Assembly (NCBI GenBank): GCA_029945375.1 | Contig: CM057066.1 | Location: 1,550,001 to 1,614,000, forward strand | Direction: 5' to 3' | Origin: Agaricus subrufescens | Lineage: Eukaryota > Basidiomycota > Agaricomycetes > Agaricales > Agaricaceae | Length of the DNA: 64,000 nucleotides | Translations under genes and position numbers: made by a program | Shown here: piece after piece, positions 11,088 through 23,821 of the stretch | How positions within the stretch are numbered: the first letter of the stretch is position 1 | How the letters are laid out: every line of letters starts with the position of its first letter | The notes under the pieces: model-generated | What the model was told of the DNA's origin: nothing | Databases searched by the model: none | The model's input: the letters and a program-made list of their open reading frames with translations, nothing else

Positions 11088-13054
11088 ATGACCTCTCAAC
11101 CCCACTCACTCCGGTCAAACCACAAACGCACTCCGGTCGATGACTACCACACGTCGACCTCTAGAATTCAGCAAGATACTGAAAACATTATTCTTGAACA
11201 TGGAATATCCGACGGCGGTGTGTCAATAGATCATTTCTCAGTACCTAGTCATGATCACTGTGTTGAAACGCTTCTATAGAGCCAACCTTGCAGAAGAATA
11301 CTCATTTACAGTATCTGGCTAGGAATATGATGCAAGGATTCCCTGCACGGTACCTTTCACAAGATGCTAGTCAGCCTTGGCTGTTGTTTTGGACACTGCA
11401 GGCCTTCAGTGTTATGCAAGTCAGCTTGGATATGGGTAACCGGCAACGGTATGGAACAATTTACTGCGTGCTCAATAGTCCTTGACAACCTGCAAGGTCG
11501 ATATCCAAGATCATGTCGTGGCAACATCCTGAAGGAGGGTTTGCAGGTGGACCAGGGCAGTCACCGCATTTATTACCGACATACGCCGCTGTCTGTGCTT
11601 TGGCCATTGTAGGACAACCTGGACCTGGAGGTGGATGGGATGAGGTAGATCGGTATGATAACATTCACCTCGCTCATTTAGAATATTCGACTAACCATAC
11701 TTTTACAGGAAAAAGCTTTACGACTTTTTTATGTCGCTAAAACAACCAGATGGTTCATTCCGCGTGGCAGAGCACATGGAAGTTGATGTTCGGTGCGGTA
11801 TTTCAGCTACTGATGTTCGAATTCTATATTCAACGACGATGCAGCGGTATCTATTGTCTGCTCGTGACAGCCTCCCTCCTGAACATCATGACGCCGGAGC
11901 TTGTGGAAGGCACAGCGACGTTCTTGGCGTCATGCCAGACGTATGAAGGCGGTTTTTCATCAGCTTCGCATCCCTTCTACTCCATTGAGACCGATAGAGT
12001 CCTTCGCGCTCCAAAACCTAATCTTGGTGAAGCGCACGGTGGATACACTTTTTGTGCATTGGCGAGTTGGATCCTTCTGCAAAACTACCTAAACCTTGAT
12101 CCGAATACCATCCATCGCGCTGATACAGACTCGGGACAAGCTCCGGCACAAGGGCAATGGAGCAACGAACTGACAACACAACGTCCACAAATAAATATCA
12201 AGAAACTCACTAGATGGCTGGTGAATATGCAAGGCTCTGAGATTGAGCTGGGAGGATTTAGAGGCCGAACAAACAAGTTGGTTGACGGGTGTTATTCGTG
12301 GTGGTGTGGAGGGTCATTTGCTTTGTTGGAATCACTCGGTGTTGGTGGTTTACAGAATCTTACGGCGAAGGATGTCGAAGCTGACGAGGTCGTCGATGCT
12401 GATCGGGCCCCAGATCATTCTAAGGAGGAGCAGCAGGAGAGTTGGGATGATATCGATGAGTCTTTGTTCAGTCGGAAAGCTTTGCAGGAGTATATTCTCC
12501 TCGCCGGCCAGCATCCAGCGGGAGGACTGAGAGATAAACCTCCAAAGTAAGCCATCTGCATTCCGCCCGAACTTGGCTCCAAGACTTATTTTATCCCAGG
12601 AATGCAGACTTGTATCACACTCTGTATTGTCTTTCAGGCTTATCAGCAGCTCAACACCATGTCTATTCGTCCCATGCAAGGAGGACCAATACTGTAGCAG
12701 CCTGGAAAGATGATGGTAACTCATTCGTTTCTGTACAACTACCTTCGCTCTGACCCTTTTTTTTTTTTTGCCAGACTTACCCAACAACGCGCTCCGGAAA
12801 GCCGTGTTCGCTGAATTGGGTAGTTGGACAGAAGAAGAAGGCACATCCAGAATCATCGGGCCAAGCAGCTCGAATCGCCTCGTGCGTCATATTTTTGTTT
12901 TTGTCCCGAGCATGATTTGTGAACTGACATCGCGTTACAGAATGCAACACATCCATTGACCAATCTGACGATCACACATACCGACGCAATTATCAAACAT
13001 TTTTACAAGCAGGATGTGCTGTTGCGGCCTTCCGTTAAATTGGGCACAAAATAG
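11088..13054 (+). CDS. RAM1: Protein farnesyltransferase beta subunit
   Basis: This is the catalytic zinc subunit of protein farnesyltransferase, which lipidates CaaX proteins such as Ras and mating pheromone precursors. The start is ATG 11088. Removal of about seven introns gives the alpha-alpha barrel repeats: WQHPEGGFAGGPGQSPHLLP, LKQPDGSFRVAEHMEVDVRG, CQTYEGGFSSASHPF, AHGGYTFCALASW and LGGFRGRTNKLVDGCYSWWC. The zinc ligands are visible as Asp and Cys in LVDGCYSWW and His in DLYHTLYCLSG, the last formed across an intron near 12550-12600. An acidic insertion follows the Asp/Cys motif. The last exon encodes NATHPLTNLTITHTD and ends at TAG 13054. It lies between two tRNA-splicing genes with which it has no known functional tie. 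Confidence 0.95.
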
Positions 13055-13317
13055 TAGTGAAATCACGTAAAATACGAGAGAGGCGAAGAATTCGAGAACG
13101 TGATGAAATTCGCATCATCTACAATTTGCTGGGTGGTATATTTAATACCGATGGGTTCCAAAGAGTGTACAAATTACAGTGTATATTACAATGAATAGTC
13201 TGTTCGTCTGGTCTAATAAAAAATAAAGAAGAGAAAGGCAATCAGAAATGTGTTCAGAGTCTTAGAGAACGACATTCAACGGTCACGCGCAATTTGTTTC
13301 ATCTGTTCCATCAAACC

Positions 13318-13895
13318 ATGAACCAACACCCTTCTGTACGAGGACCCTACGATGCTCTGGTATAATCTAACCACAACCAGTACTCTGTGCTCGAGCCATC
13401 GATGGCCAAATATCCAAGGGTTGCTGGATCTCTTTTCCAGGCCTATAACGACATCGTTTATGGTATGAGCTAGCCAGACTTTCGTTCAGTCTCGTTCTTA
13501 CTCACATGTCCTCAGTACAAGAATGGACGAACGTAGAAGTTGTAGATCTTAAGGAATGCGCTAGATGTGCAATCAGAGGCCGGAAAAAGAATTCCGTGAG
13601 TCCTCTTTTGCCATGTTCGCGCACCACATCCGATCTCATAATGAAAAATCATATTTAGAATGTAGACATGGTAGTCATCCCATGCGCTCTATCCGAGAAA
13701 CTTTCAACACAACTGTAAGTCATGGGTACTAGATCCTTTCTCGTTTAGAGGTCAATTGACAAAAAAACAAAAAGATTGAACGACGCATTTACTTCACTCG
13801 GGAAACCTTCAGAGATCTATCTTGCCACCACTTCTGAAGATGCATCTATTGTGTATTACAAGATCAGCTCCGGCATCGTAAAACCTCCAATGTAA
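13318..13895 (+). CDS. SEN15: tRNA-splicing endonuclease subunit Sen15
   Basis: This is a small structural subunit of the heterotetrameric tRNA-splicing endonuclease, which excises introns from pre-tRNA. Five short exons fit GT-AG introns and one frame: 13318-13335, 13381-13462, 13516-13595, 13659-13714 and 13775-13895, giving 118 residues. The first intron (13336-13380) joins MNQHPS to YSVLEPSMAKYPRV. The diagnostic core follows: AGSLFQAYNDIVY, EWTNVEVVDL, CAIRGRK, VVIPCALSEKLS and the C-terminus SEDASIVYYKISSGIVKPPM. No catalytic residues are expected, as Sen15 is not a nuclease itself. It lies one gene away from TRL1, whose product acts on the exons made by this endonuclease. Confidence 0.87.
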
Positions 13896-14512
13896 CTCGT
13901 TCTACGATCTGACATGTATCAGAATGAAGTTTCCCCATGGGCCCCTGGCATACGTGATGAAGAGAAGACCTTCGGAATTTGAATGCTGTCGGATACAATA
14001 CGATTCACTGCGCCCTTCTTCCTCCTTCCTCCAAGACCGAGGAATGTCCAGTCTAATAGCACTCGGCACTTTTCCTACCGTGTATATCACCGAGAATACA
14101 TTAATGGAACAGAGCGCTTTCCTTCATGTGAAGCCAAACATTTTTGGGTTCTGAATCTACATTCGCACCAGTGACCACAGTACGAATTGCGGCCGGTAAA
14201 GTCTTGTTGAGTTCTTACAAGTTGGGTGGATAACGTTCATAGAATCGTCCATGCTCCTTCTCGTGTCCATTATACAGTGCCGAAAAACATCTAGCAGAAT
14301 TTCGAGTCAAATTTATATGGTCCCAGACATACTTTAACCATTGCGTCGGCTGAGCTTTCACCAGCACTCACCTATCATTCCCAGCATCCTTAAGCAGAGG
14401 CACGGACAAGTCGATTGCAAGGTGATTTCACATAATATGCCAGCAGTATTAATATACAACACTCTGTAATGTATACATCCTATACATCGTCATATACATG
14501 AATAATAATACT
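13896..14512. other. Convergent 3' intergenic region
   Basis: The 3' ends of SEN15 (plus strand) and the GH95 gene (minus strand) face each other here. I see short open frames but no domain, RNA gene or repeat. Confidence 0.6.
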
Positions 14513-17500
14513 CTACAACTTCTTAACAGATCTAGTCATCCCAGGAGCCGTCGTAAAGCTATCCACCACCTTATCCCCATAAACAACTCTCACTTTCCTC
14601 GGAACAGCATTCTGATCCACAGTAATCTGGGCTCTAGTCGCCTTCCCCCTCTTCCACGTAAGGTCAACAGTGATCCCTCCGCGAACACGACCACCCCTAA
14701 TAGATCCATTCGACCACGTTGCAGGAAGAGCAGGGAGGAGAGTAATAGTGATCGGAGTAGAAAGTGTCGGGACATCCGGTGCTTGAAGAAGTGCATTCTA
14801 CGAGTTGCGATGAGACACTGTCACATTAACGCTAAACATTCAGAAACATACCATCAACGCAGCTGGATAAGCCAAATTAGCATCAATTTGGAAAATAGGG
14901 TTCGGATCCATAGGATTGTACAGCGAAAATAGGTTAGGACCAAAGTTTCGTTGAATGCAGTACTAAAGAAAGACCGTCAATCCAGGAAAAAGCTCAAAAC
15001 TTGGGAATGTTATGCATACCGTCAAGATATGATAAAAGGTCTTCGCATCTCCAAGCTGAGCATAAGCAGCAGCACGCCATGCCTTCTCCCAGCCCGAATC
15101 CGCATCCGGGCCCGTGCCATTTCCACGATGAATCAAACTCGTCCTAGCAGCGTCAATGACTTGTTCCTTGGTATATGTTACTTTGGAACCATTGACAACG
15201 ATCGGACCTTGAAGGTCAGGATCATACGAAGCAATAGCATATCCCGGGAAGAGACCTATCAAGTGGGACAAGTGGCGATGAGTATCCGTCGGAGAATCCT
15301 GATCAAACTTCCACTCCTGGAGCTGCCCCCAGGAACCAATGCGTATGCCTTTATCCAGTTTAGTTCGAGCAGTGCGTACTTCATCGAGGAATGCGAGGTC
15401 AGTATCCCCAGAAGCAGCAAATCCTTTTTCTATCGCGTTGAATAGTTGCCAAATGATTTGTTGAGCGTGAGCGCACCCTAGAACAAATCCAAAAGGTCAG
15501 ATGAACCACATCACAGCAAGGACGGTGATAATTAACATACCAAAAGTGATTGGTACTTGTTCGGGTGAGTTACAGGGAACAACGACCAAAGAAGAGTCAT
15601 TAAAGTGAAGATCTTCTAAAATATTGTCGAGATGGAAAGACGCAACGCCCTATAGTACAAACATAAGCATTATCCCAATCAACCCTAGGAAGTTACAAAC
15701 GGACCTTGAGAAGAGGCCATCCCACCGATTTAAACCATGCGACGTCGTTGGAATAATCAAAGTAGTCCCAAACATGAAGCATCTAGAAGCAGTCAGCAGT
15801 CATCTTCCATACGACAAAGTTTCCATCCGCACCATCCAAACACTGGCGGCTGTGATAGAAAAGTTCGATCAACGTCATAATAACCCATAAAACAATTCAA
15901 CGAACCAGTATAATCAGCCCATTGTGCCGAGTTCCCACCATCAGCTCCTTTCATACCAGAATGGCCAAAAATCTTAAACAGTCAAGTGAGCGCAGGTCGG
16001 GGAACAGTAACGATGCCCGCTTACGTTCATCTGAGAAGTTGTCAGGATGGATCGGGTTCAAAGTGACTCAATACACACCTCATTGTGCACTGTCCATCCT
16101 CGAGTGGTGTTGTAAAGTACTTCCGCCGTGTATGCGCCCCGTGGTGCCCAATTTTTCTTTGGAAAAGAGTATTAGTGAAGCCCTCAATCAGATGGAATAA
16201 ACGCGTAAATACCAGGAAGTACTCAAACAATGGTTTCGAAACATCTAGATTCGTCATGTCCGCTGACCAATAATTCATTTGAATATTGATATTCGAGTCT
16301 ATTGGAGTACTGAGATCAGGAAGGCTCGTCAGGGGAAGACTTATAAATAACCAACTCACGGTAATCTAAATTATCCCGAGCATCAAGTCAGTTCAAGTTC
16401 TGTGAATTGGACTCAAGGTGAATGAACGAACCAGCGCCCCAAGCCTGTGAGAGCCCGTCTCCCCATTTGCCTTGCAGATTCGCAGGCAACTTGCCCCTCG
16501 CGCTACTAGAGAGCATATATCTCCCCAAATTGAATGTCAGCCATTCAATATAAACGTTTCCAGCTTTGTTATTGACGGCATCGATCTGGTACTTGCTAAC
16601 CAGTACGTCAGTAGGAGTATCAAAGTCGGGGGTTTGTCCTAGATCCAAGGCAAAAGGTTTGGTGGTAACAGATTGATAATCGGCAATATGTTCATCAAGG
16701 ATTGTGTTGAAAGATGGTGCAGAAGTTGTACTAGTGAGAAGTGCCAACAGAGAGTCGTGCGGATCGGGTCCCTGGAATGAGAAACTGGTTGTTGCGTTGC
16801 CTGCGTCTTGATTAAAGTTGGTATCGCCGACCCAGGTTATCCAGGCCTCTTTCGATGCTCCGGTGACTTCGAGAGTCGCATTTGGCGACGAACCAGATTG
16901 TTGCGAATGCTGAACACAACGTACGTTGCCGTTTGGTGAGAAAGCCTGGAACAGGAACTCATAGGTCATGCTCCCAGCGCTGACCAACCCTCGGACTTGG
17001 AAGGTGTTGGAAGTCAAGCAAGTAACGTTGGGTGTAGGAAGTCCATCTTCAAAGCCACGAGAGAACACAAATGAGAGGTCGGGCAAACTAGAAGTCGCAG
17101 AAGATTTTGGTTGGGCGATAGTCGTGTGTTGTGTGCAAGCTCGGGTCGGGTTAGAACAGAAAAGGGTCCTTTGTTGTCGGGATCCATCTCAGCAGCCAGT
17201 CAATCACCCTAGGAGTTATGGTTACGCACCGTTGGAAAGTGGTATGGTTTTGGGTCCAAATAGTCCTTGCAACAGCATTGTCCATATCAAGGTATCTCGC
17301 ATAGCTGGGTATATCACCAGTCAAGTCAATATTGGAAATTAAATATCCAGCTCCGGCGAAGGAGCCTGGGTTTATTTTTAGCAACAACACAAACCCAAGA
17401 TAGCACGGGCACTGGACTCACCATAATTATCCGCCGCTGTCGTCAAGACTGTCACATCTTAGGGCGAGCTCAGAACGAGTCCAAACAGTATATGGTGTTC

Positions 17501-17960
17501 AGGGGCTACTCACTGTCGATGTCGCCGGTGGGGCTCTGGAAGATGCGCTGGCGGATATCCTGCAAGGCCAGGGCCATGGCATTTCTTTCGTTGGGCTGTT
17601 TGTTTCCGCCATTATACGTCTACCCGAGATCAGCTAAGGCCTCCGCTAGCAAGATGAGGGACGTACGGAAGTTTCGAAGGGACCGCCAGACCACAAGGAT
17701 TCAATGTTGAGCTGAACGGTCTCTTGGCGGGTTCCACCGGGAGTCATTGCTATGGCATCGGGTAAGCATGCTGTTAGAGGAGTCAAAGTGTAGAACATGC
17801 CCGCAAGATATCCATTGCCGACCGGAAGATAATCTTTGGCCCAGACCACGCCTGGTCGAGTGAACCACAAGCCATTGCCAGATGTAGGGAAACCAGGAGG
17901 GGCACAGTGGACAACGAGCAAAAACTGGGACAGAGCCAGAAGACCACGGTGGATCCACAT
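14513..17960 (-). CDS. Secreted GH95 alpha-L-fucosidase
   Basis: This is a glycoside hydrolase of family 95, which cleaves alpha-1,2-linked fucose or related terminal sugars; it is predicted to be extracellular. The gene has many introns. ATG 17960 gives a signal peptide ([20 protein letters not shown]). An in-frame ATG at 18032 is possible, but it lies only about 10 bases from a TATA box, so the inner start is preferred. Family motifs run in order: [55 protein letters not shown] with [32 protein letters not shown] and [15 protein letters not shown]. The C-terminal beta domain ends RSVKKL at the stop codon (14513-14515). Domain order and length match complete members. The exact substrate is not predictable. 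Confidence 0.92.
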
Positions 17961-19575
17961 CCTCAGAGTCGCCAAGAGGACGGCGAGAGAAGGGAAGGGA
18001 AAGTAATAGCAGAGGAGATCGTGGAGATCCATGGCTGATTATTTATACCTATCGTGTGGAAGGATAGAAGCAGGAGGGCATACGAACGACTACGGTTATG
18101 GGCAGACACGAATCTGCGAGGAAAGGGCGCGGGAGAGGCAGGCAAAGGCTGGCAGTGATGGCACATGACCCGCGCGGCTTGGCCTCGCCAGAGCACGGCC
18201 AGCTGCACCCACTCGAATCCGCCCGTTCTCCCTCGCGAGGCGCATCCGTCCAGAGTGCTCTCCGGAACAGAGCCAATCGAGCATTTCCAATAGCAGTCCA
18301 CGCCCTTCTCACGGTCAATATTTAGTGCCTCTTCTTCCTTGTGCTCCACCACTGTACCTTGTGCTCTACCAGATTCTTTGCCCTCTTGCTGCCGAATATT
18401 CCACCGCACGAGGAAAGATTTTCCTGGCAGCATCGTCAAATGCTACTTCGTAGGCGCCGATAATGCACCGAATGTCTAGGGGGACCTGTCGGGCGATTGG
18501 TGTACGACGCGAGTTCTGCTACGACCGCATATTCAATAGGACGTCATCTTTCTCAACAAGATTTGGGCCTTAGGACTGGGCTTCACGATTGAACATTCCG
18601 ATGGTCAACCAACACACACACCGGCCCGCGAACAACAACCCCGTACAATTTTGGGACTTGTAAATTCTCAGGCAACCCACTCACCAGCCTAACACTCCGC
18701 ACGTCAGCCGAACAGAGCATCCAACAAACTGCCCACCGGACCAAAGATCAAGCACAAGGGTGTAAACCTTTACAGCATCCATTGTATACCTACTCGTATC
18801 CACAAAAAAACCAAAACCTTCCACATGGCATCAAACCGTTTTACCCTTTCGGAGTGAACACTGTCAAACGAGATCCACTTGCCGTTGATTCATTCTTAAA
18901 CTATCTAGTTTGAGGAGGATTTCGTCAATGTGGCATATCTGTCAGGTTGGTCGCAGGGTGCTGGTTTGGGGTTCTGTCGGGGTTGTTCTTATCGGATCCG
19001 TCTCCGGAACGTCGAATTTCTGCTCGGCAGAAGGCGATCACATTGTGCATTCCTCAAGTACTTTCCTGAGTACTTCTGGCCTTTGATCCTTTAGGTTGCA
19101 TATTCCGAGTTCCGAGTTCCCGTTCGATTCCCTCGGAGTTGAGATCGTGCCGTCGTATCAGGTCGATCAGGGCCAAGGACAATCAGACAGTTAGCATCAG
19201 GCAACCAGCGACAAGCGGCAGAGTAGGGCAATCCACGCCATCACACACACAATTGTCATACTACAGGTCCAAGGCCTTGGAAGCCGAAACATCCTCCTCA
19301 TATTACACACCAACCAGTCAGCCCAAACTTAACAGTAGAGTCAAAATTAGATTCATATTACGTCCTGTATGTACCCAGAGAACTTGGTCTCATGGGCTAG
19401 AGAGTAATATACTACAACAAAGGTTCTACTCGAAAAAAAAACCATACAAGACTATGTGGAAAAAAAAAGAAAGAAAAGTTCCATAACAGTAATTTTCCGC
19501 TACTCCAACACTCGAGGCCCTTCTCGATGTTCCCTATCTCATTAACTCATATATAAGTCAAGCGTCTCAACCAGC
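17961..19575. other. Intergenic region upstream of GH95 and downstream of aconitase
   Basis: This stretch of 1.6 kb holds the GH95 promoter at its left end and the aconitase 3' flank at its right. It contains scattered A-rich runs (for example near 19430-19480) and no supported gene. Confidence 0.6.
18041..18047 (-). promoter_or_regulatory. Candidate TATA box of GH95 gene
   Basis: The minus strand reads TATAAAT about 80 bases before ATG 17960 and about 10 bases before the alternative ATG 18032. Such spacing favours the inner start, which also begins the signal peptide. Confidence 0.5.
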
Positions 19576-22307
19576 TTATGCCGACTTGGCCTTGGCTGCC
19601 ATGAGGTTCAGGGCAGAACCAGCCTTGAACCATTCGATTTGACCCTCGTTGAAGGAATGCGCGAGCGAGATTTCCTGAGGAAAAAAAAATGAGACACCTC
19701 ATTCAATCTCTGATAAAACTAGTACACTTACATCTTTGGTACCATCGGCGTGGTTAGCCACCAAGGTCAGATTCTTGCCAGGAGCAAAGCTCTCAAGTCC
19801 ACGAATATCAACCTTGTCATCAGGACGGACTTTGTCGTAGTCGGCGGGATCAGCAAAGGTCAAAGCAAGCATACCCTGCTTCTTCAAGTTGGTCTCATGG
19901 ATACGGGCAAAGGAGCGGACAATGATAGCAAGACCACCGAGGAAGCGGGGTTCAAGCGCAGCATGTTCACGAGAAGAACCTTCACCATAGTTGTGGTCAC
20001 CGATGACGACCCATTTGATGCCACGTTCACGATAGTATGCAGCAGTCTGAGGAACACCACCATACTCTCCCGTGATCTGGTTCTTGACCTTGTTGGCTTC
20101 TCCGTTCTCAGCGTTGATGGCACCAATAAGACAGTTCTGAGAGATGTTTTCAAGATGGCCACGGTACTTCAACCAGGGACCACCAGCAGAGATGTGGTCG
20201 GTTGTGCATTTGCCCTTGGCCTTGATGAGAACGGGAAGACCGGAGGGAGCCTTTCCATCCCAAGGCTTGAACGGTGTGAGGACTTGAAGACGATCAGATT
20301 TGGGGTCAATGGCGACCTGGACACTGGCACGGTTTTCGGGAGGAGGTTGGAAAGTGTCTTCTCCGGGATCATAGCCTCGGGGAGGTAGTTCATTACCACT
20401 CGGGTCGGAGAACTTGAAAGGTTTGCCATCACTACCGACAAGCTCGTCCGTGAGGGGGTTGAAGCTGAGGCGGCCAGCAAAGGCGAGGGCAGTTGTGATG
20501 TCAGGAGAGGCAACAAAGGCGTGCGTGGCAGGGTTGGCATCATTACGACCAGTGAAGTTACGGTTATACGAGGTTACGACTATCAAGAATATTAAGCAAC
20601 TTCTCTCGCTACGAAAAGCATCGATTACTCACTTGAGTTGACTTCACCCTTCTTGACATCCTGCCTATCCCATTGACCAATGCAAGGACCACAGGCGTTG
20701 GCAAGAACTGTGGCGCCAGCACCTTCAAACGAGTCGATGAGGCCATCACGAGCGATGGTGGCACGAACTTGTTCAGATCCCGGGGTGACGGTGAATTTGC
20801 TCTTGAAATCAATACCGTGGTCAGCAGCTTGCTTGACGATAGATGCCGAGCGGGTCATGTCCTCGTATGACGAGTTTGTGCATGAACCAATAAGGCCAAC
20901 CTTGAGTTCTTCAGGCCAACCGTTCTTCTTGACCTCAGAGGCAAACTTGGAAATAGGGGTAGCCAAATCAGGTGTGAATGGACCGTTAATGTGAGGCTCG
21001 AGCTCCGAAAGGTTCTATCAAAGCGTTAAATTGAGTATCAGAACATTCCTTGTGACACTTACAATTTCAATATGTTCATCGTACTCGGCCGCATCATCAG
21101 CTTTCAAATTGTGCGCAAAGGCCTTAGCGTAATTGGCGATTTCAGAACGCTTGGTGGCTTCCAAATAGTCGACCATGCGGCGATTGAAGGGGAATAGAGA
21201 AGTCGTCGCGCCAATTTCAGCACCCATGTTGCAAATAGTCGCCATACCAGTGCATGAGAGGGATTCAACACCAGGACCTTTGTATTCAACAATTGCACCG
21301 GTTCCACCTTTAACGGTGAGGATTCCGGCAACTTTGAGAATGACATCTAGAACACTATGTTAGAGAGACCACGTAAACCAGAATGAAGCGTCACCAACCC
21401 TTTGGGGTAGTCCATCCACCAATCTTTCCAGTGAGGTTAACACCGATGACCTTGGGACATTTGAGCTCCCAGGGGATGCCGGCCATCACATCGACAGCAT
21501 CAGCTCCACCAACACCACAAGCAACCATACCAAGACCACCGGCATTAGGGGTATGCGAGTCTGTCCCAATCATCAAGCCACCAGGGAATGCATAGTTTTC
21601 AAGAAGAATCTGATGGATGATACCAGAGCCTGGTTTCCAGAAACCAAGGCCATACTTGGCTGTGGCAGTAGCAAGGAAATCGTAGACTTCTTTGTTTGTA
21701 TTGATGGCGCGCTGTAGGTCCTTAACACCGCCAATCTGAGCCTCAATAAGATGGTCGCAGTGTACGGTGGTGGGGACAGCAGCGGTGTCCATACCAGCGG
21801 ACATGAACTGAAGCAAGGCCATCTAAGGATAGATTATTACGTCAGAGAGGCTGGAATGACGTCGGAGAAGGAGTCCGAACCTGTGCTGTAGCATCCTGGC
21901 AGGCAACACGCTGTACAAGGCAGAGCAAGATCAGGAGCTTGCGAGGGAGTAATACGAGCAATGATACGTACATCTGGGCGAAGTTTAAGGTAGCTGACTC
22001 CGCGGTTGATGTCCTGACCATGAGGATCATCAAGGTGGCCATATACAACTTTTTCAGAAAGAGTCAGGGGGCGTTTTAGTCTGAATACACGTTAGAAAGA
22101 TGAATACAACGGTACGAAGTGGACAGACCTGTCGCGAACAATGGCAAGGTTATCCTCGATTCGCTGGTAGTTGATGAACGAGTCCTTCTCGAAGAGGGAC
22201 ATAGCGACCTTGGTATCACCAATACGGGGGGCCACGGTGGCCATGCCAGCGGCCGCACGCTTTGCAGCGCGGGCGGCATGGGCAGATTTGTGAGCGAGAT
22301 TGTACAT
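19576..22307 (-). CDS. ACO1: Mitochondrial aconitate hydratase
   Basis: This 4Fe-4S enzyme isomerises citrate to isocitrate in the TCA cycle. It starts at ATG 22307 with a basic, alanine-rich mitochondrial presequence ([19 protein letters not shown]) and ends AAKAKSA at 19576. Several short introns interrupt it. Visible signatures include [45 protein letters not shown], the cluster cysteines in [12 protein letters not shown] and [10 protein letters not shown], the active-site serine region [11 protein letters not shown], and [16 protein letters not shown] in the swivel domain. No break or missing residue was seen. Codon use is well biased, with very long clean exons, as expected for a highly expressed gene. 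Confidence 0.97.
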
Positions 22308-23767
22308 CGTCCTCGACGACGGAAAAAGAAGGAAGGGACCGGATAGCTTTTCTATACAATCCGCCGCACGTGAATTTGATTTACCCACATCCCATCCAGC
22401 CAATCCCGCGCCGTCTTTTACCGGTCGCGGCTCTTGATCCTTTGCTCCTTGTTTAATTATCCACTGCGTATACATATGCACACATAACCCAGCTTACGCG
22501 TCGGCTTTCTTCCGTGACAGTATGTAGGTCATTACCCGCCTCAGCATCGGTAGCCCTCTCGCCTTCGTAAACAGAGGACGTCATGCAAGCTCTTCCGCAC
22601 GGTTTCAAGAGCTCTCGGCGTTATGATCGGGACTACTCGAATATATATCTGAACATGGTCTTACGGCGTTCTGTCCACAAAGCTGAGAACACTAGGCCAA
22701 CCCGTCGCCGTCAGCTGCGGAGCTATCGGCCATAAATACAACCTCGTTGGTTGACCTCATGTGTCGCGGGAAGGGCATACATCCGAAATCGACCGCTTCT
22801 CGATTGGTTTATAAATTCCTCCTTATCTTCGCTTCATGCTCGTACTCTGCAACGCACTGAGCGGTTTTGCCGTCATCCCTCTATCTGGACAACGTTACAT
22901 GCTCTTTGATACATCAAACCGTTGCCATCTACCCTTTTTGAACCATTCGAAAGAATCGGGGAGTATCGTCAGCCCATAACTTGACATATCTCTTTCCGGA
23001 ATAATCAAACTATGCTGCAAAGCCTAGGCATATTTGAAATGTCAATAAAGGCATTTCAAATGATTAGATCTTCGTGTGCAACGGGAGTTTCAATGAAGAC
23101 AAATTGCTGGTGAAAACAACTATCAGTGGTGCATGCCAAACAATAGGAGTGTCAGGAGTACCAACTGCATGGAAAATTGTATGTCTATTGCAGGGACGTG
23201 TAGAGAAAACTCACTATTGCCACTACGGACATTCCAGAACAAGGATATGCAATTCAGCCAACCATGTGATCACTCTCTATTTCGCATCCACTCAGGCCGT
23301 TCGACGTTTCCTTGATTCAATTGGAAGGTTTTCAAGGTCACTCTAGGAGTGCTTGTGAAAGATGCGGCTTTTGTGATGCTTTATCACTCTTGCGCTTCCT
23401 GAGTTCCTCGCTAGCTTGCTGTTCATATATAGGTTTTATTAATAGAACACAGAGTACTGATTGACCTGGCCGTGAGGCCCTGAAGCTTGGAGACTTGCAT
23501 TGGGGGGGGGGAAAGTGCGACTAGGGGTTAATATGCTCGTGTCGGGCATGGTGCTACTTACCCTTTTGATTGAATTTCGATCCGTAAGAACAAACCTTTC
23601 GCGTTGTTTGAAATAGCCGTGGGACAAACGAGCTCCGATTTTACTGGGCGGGTCACATTGTGATGTGCCATGCTGGGTGTTCTTTTTCTGAACCCACCTC
23701 GTGAAAGTATGGCTACATATGCGCTCATATGACTCTGGACCCTGTTCATACACAAAAATACTAGTGG
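22308..23767. other. Intergenic region with two divergent promoters
   Basis: This stretch of about 1.4 kb lies between the divergent starts of aconitase and the GH125 gene. I see no coding exons with domain or splice support. A G-run near 23502-23511 is the only simple repeat of note. Confidence 0.6.
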
Positions 23768-23775
23768 TATAAAAG
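23768..23775 (+). promoter_or_regulatory. Candidate TATA box of GH125 gene
   Basis: TATAAAAG lies 47 bases before ATG 23822 but only 8 bases before the outer in-frame ATG 23783. This position argues that translation starts at 23822, where a signal peptide begins. Confidence 0.55.
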
Positions 23776-23821
23776 CGTCACGATGGAGCTAACGGGTTTA
23801 CTGGACGTCATTCTCGGCCTC

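Noticed and set aside
18000..18440. Minus-strand frame with several open readings upstream of GH95
   Set aside because: Overlaps the GH95 TATA box and promoter; the readings are GC-rich shadows without domains.
19139..19486. 115-codon plus-strand open frame near the aconitase 3' flank
   Set aside because: Basic, low-complexity translation of A-rich sequence with no domain.
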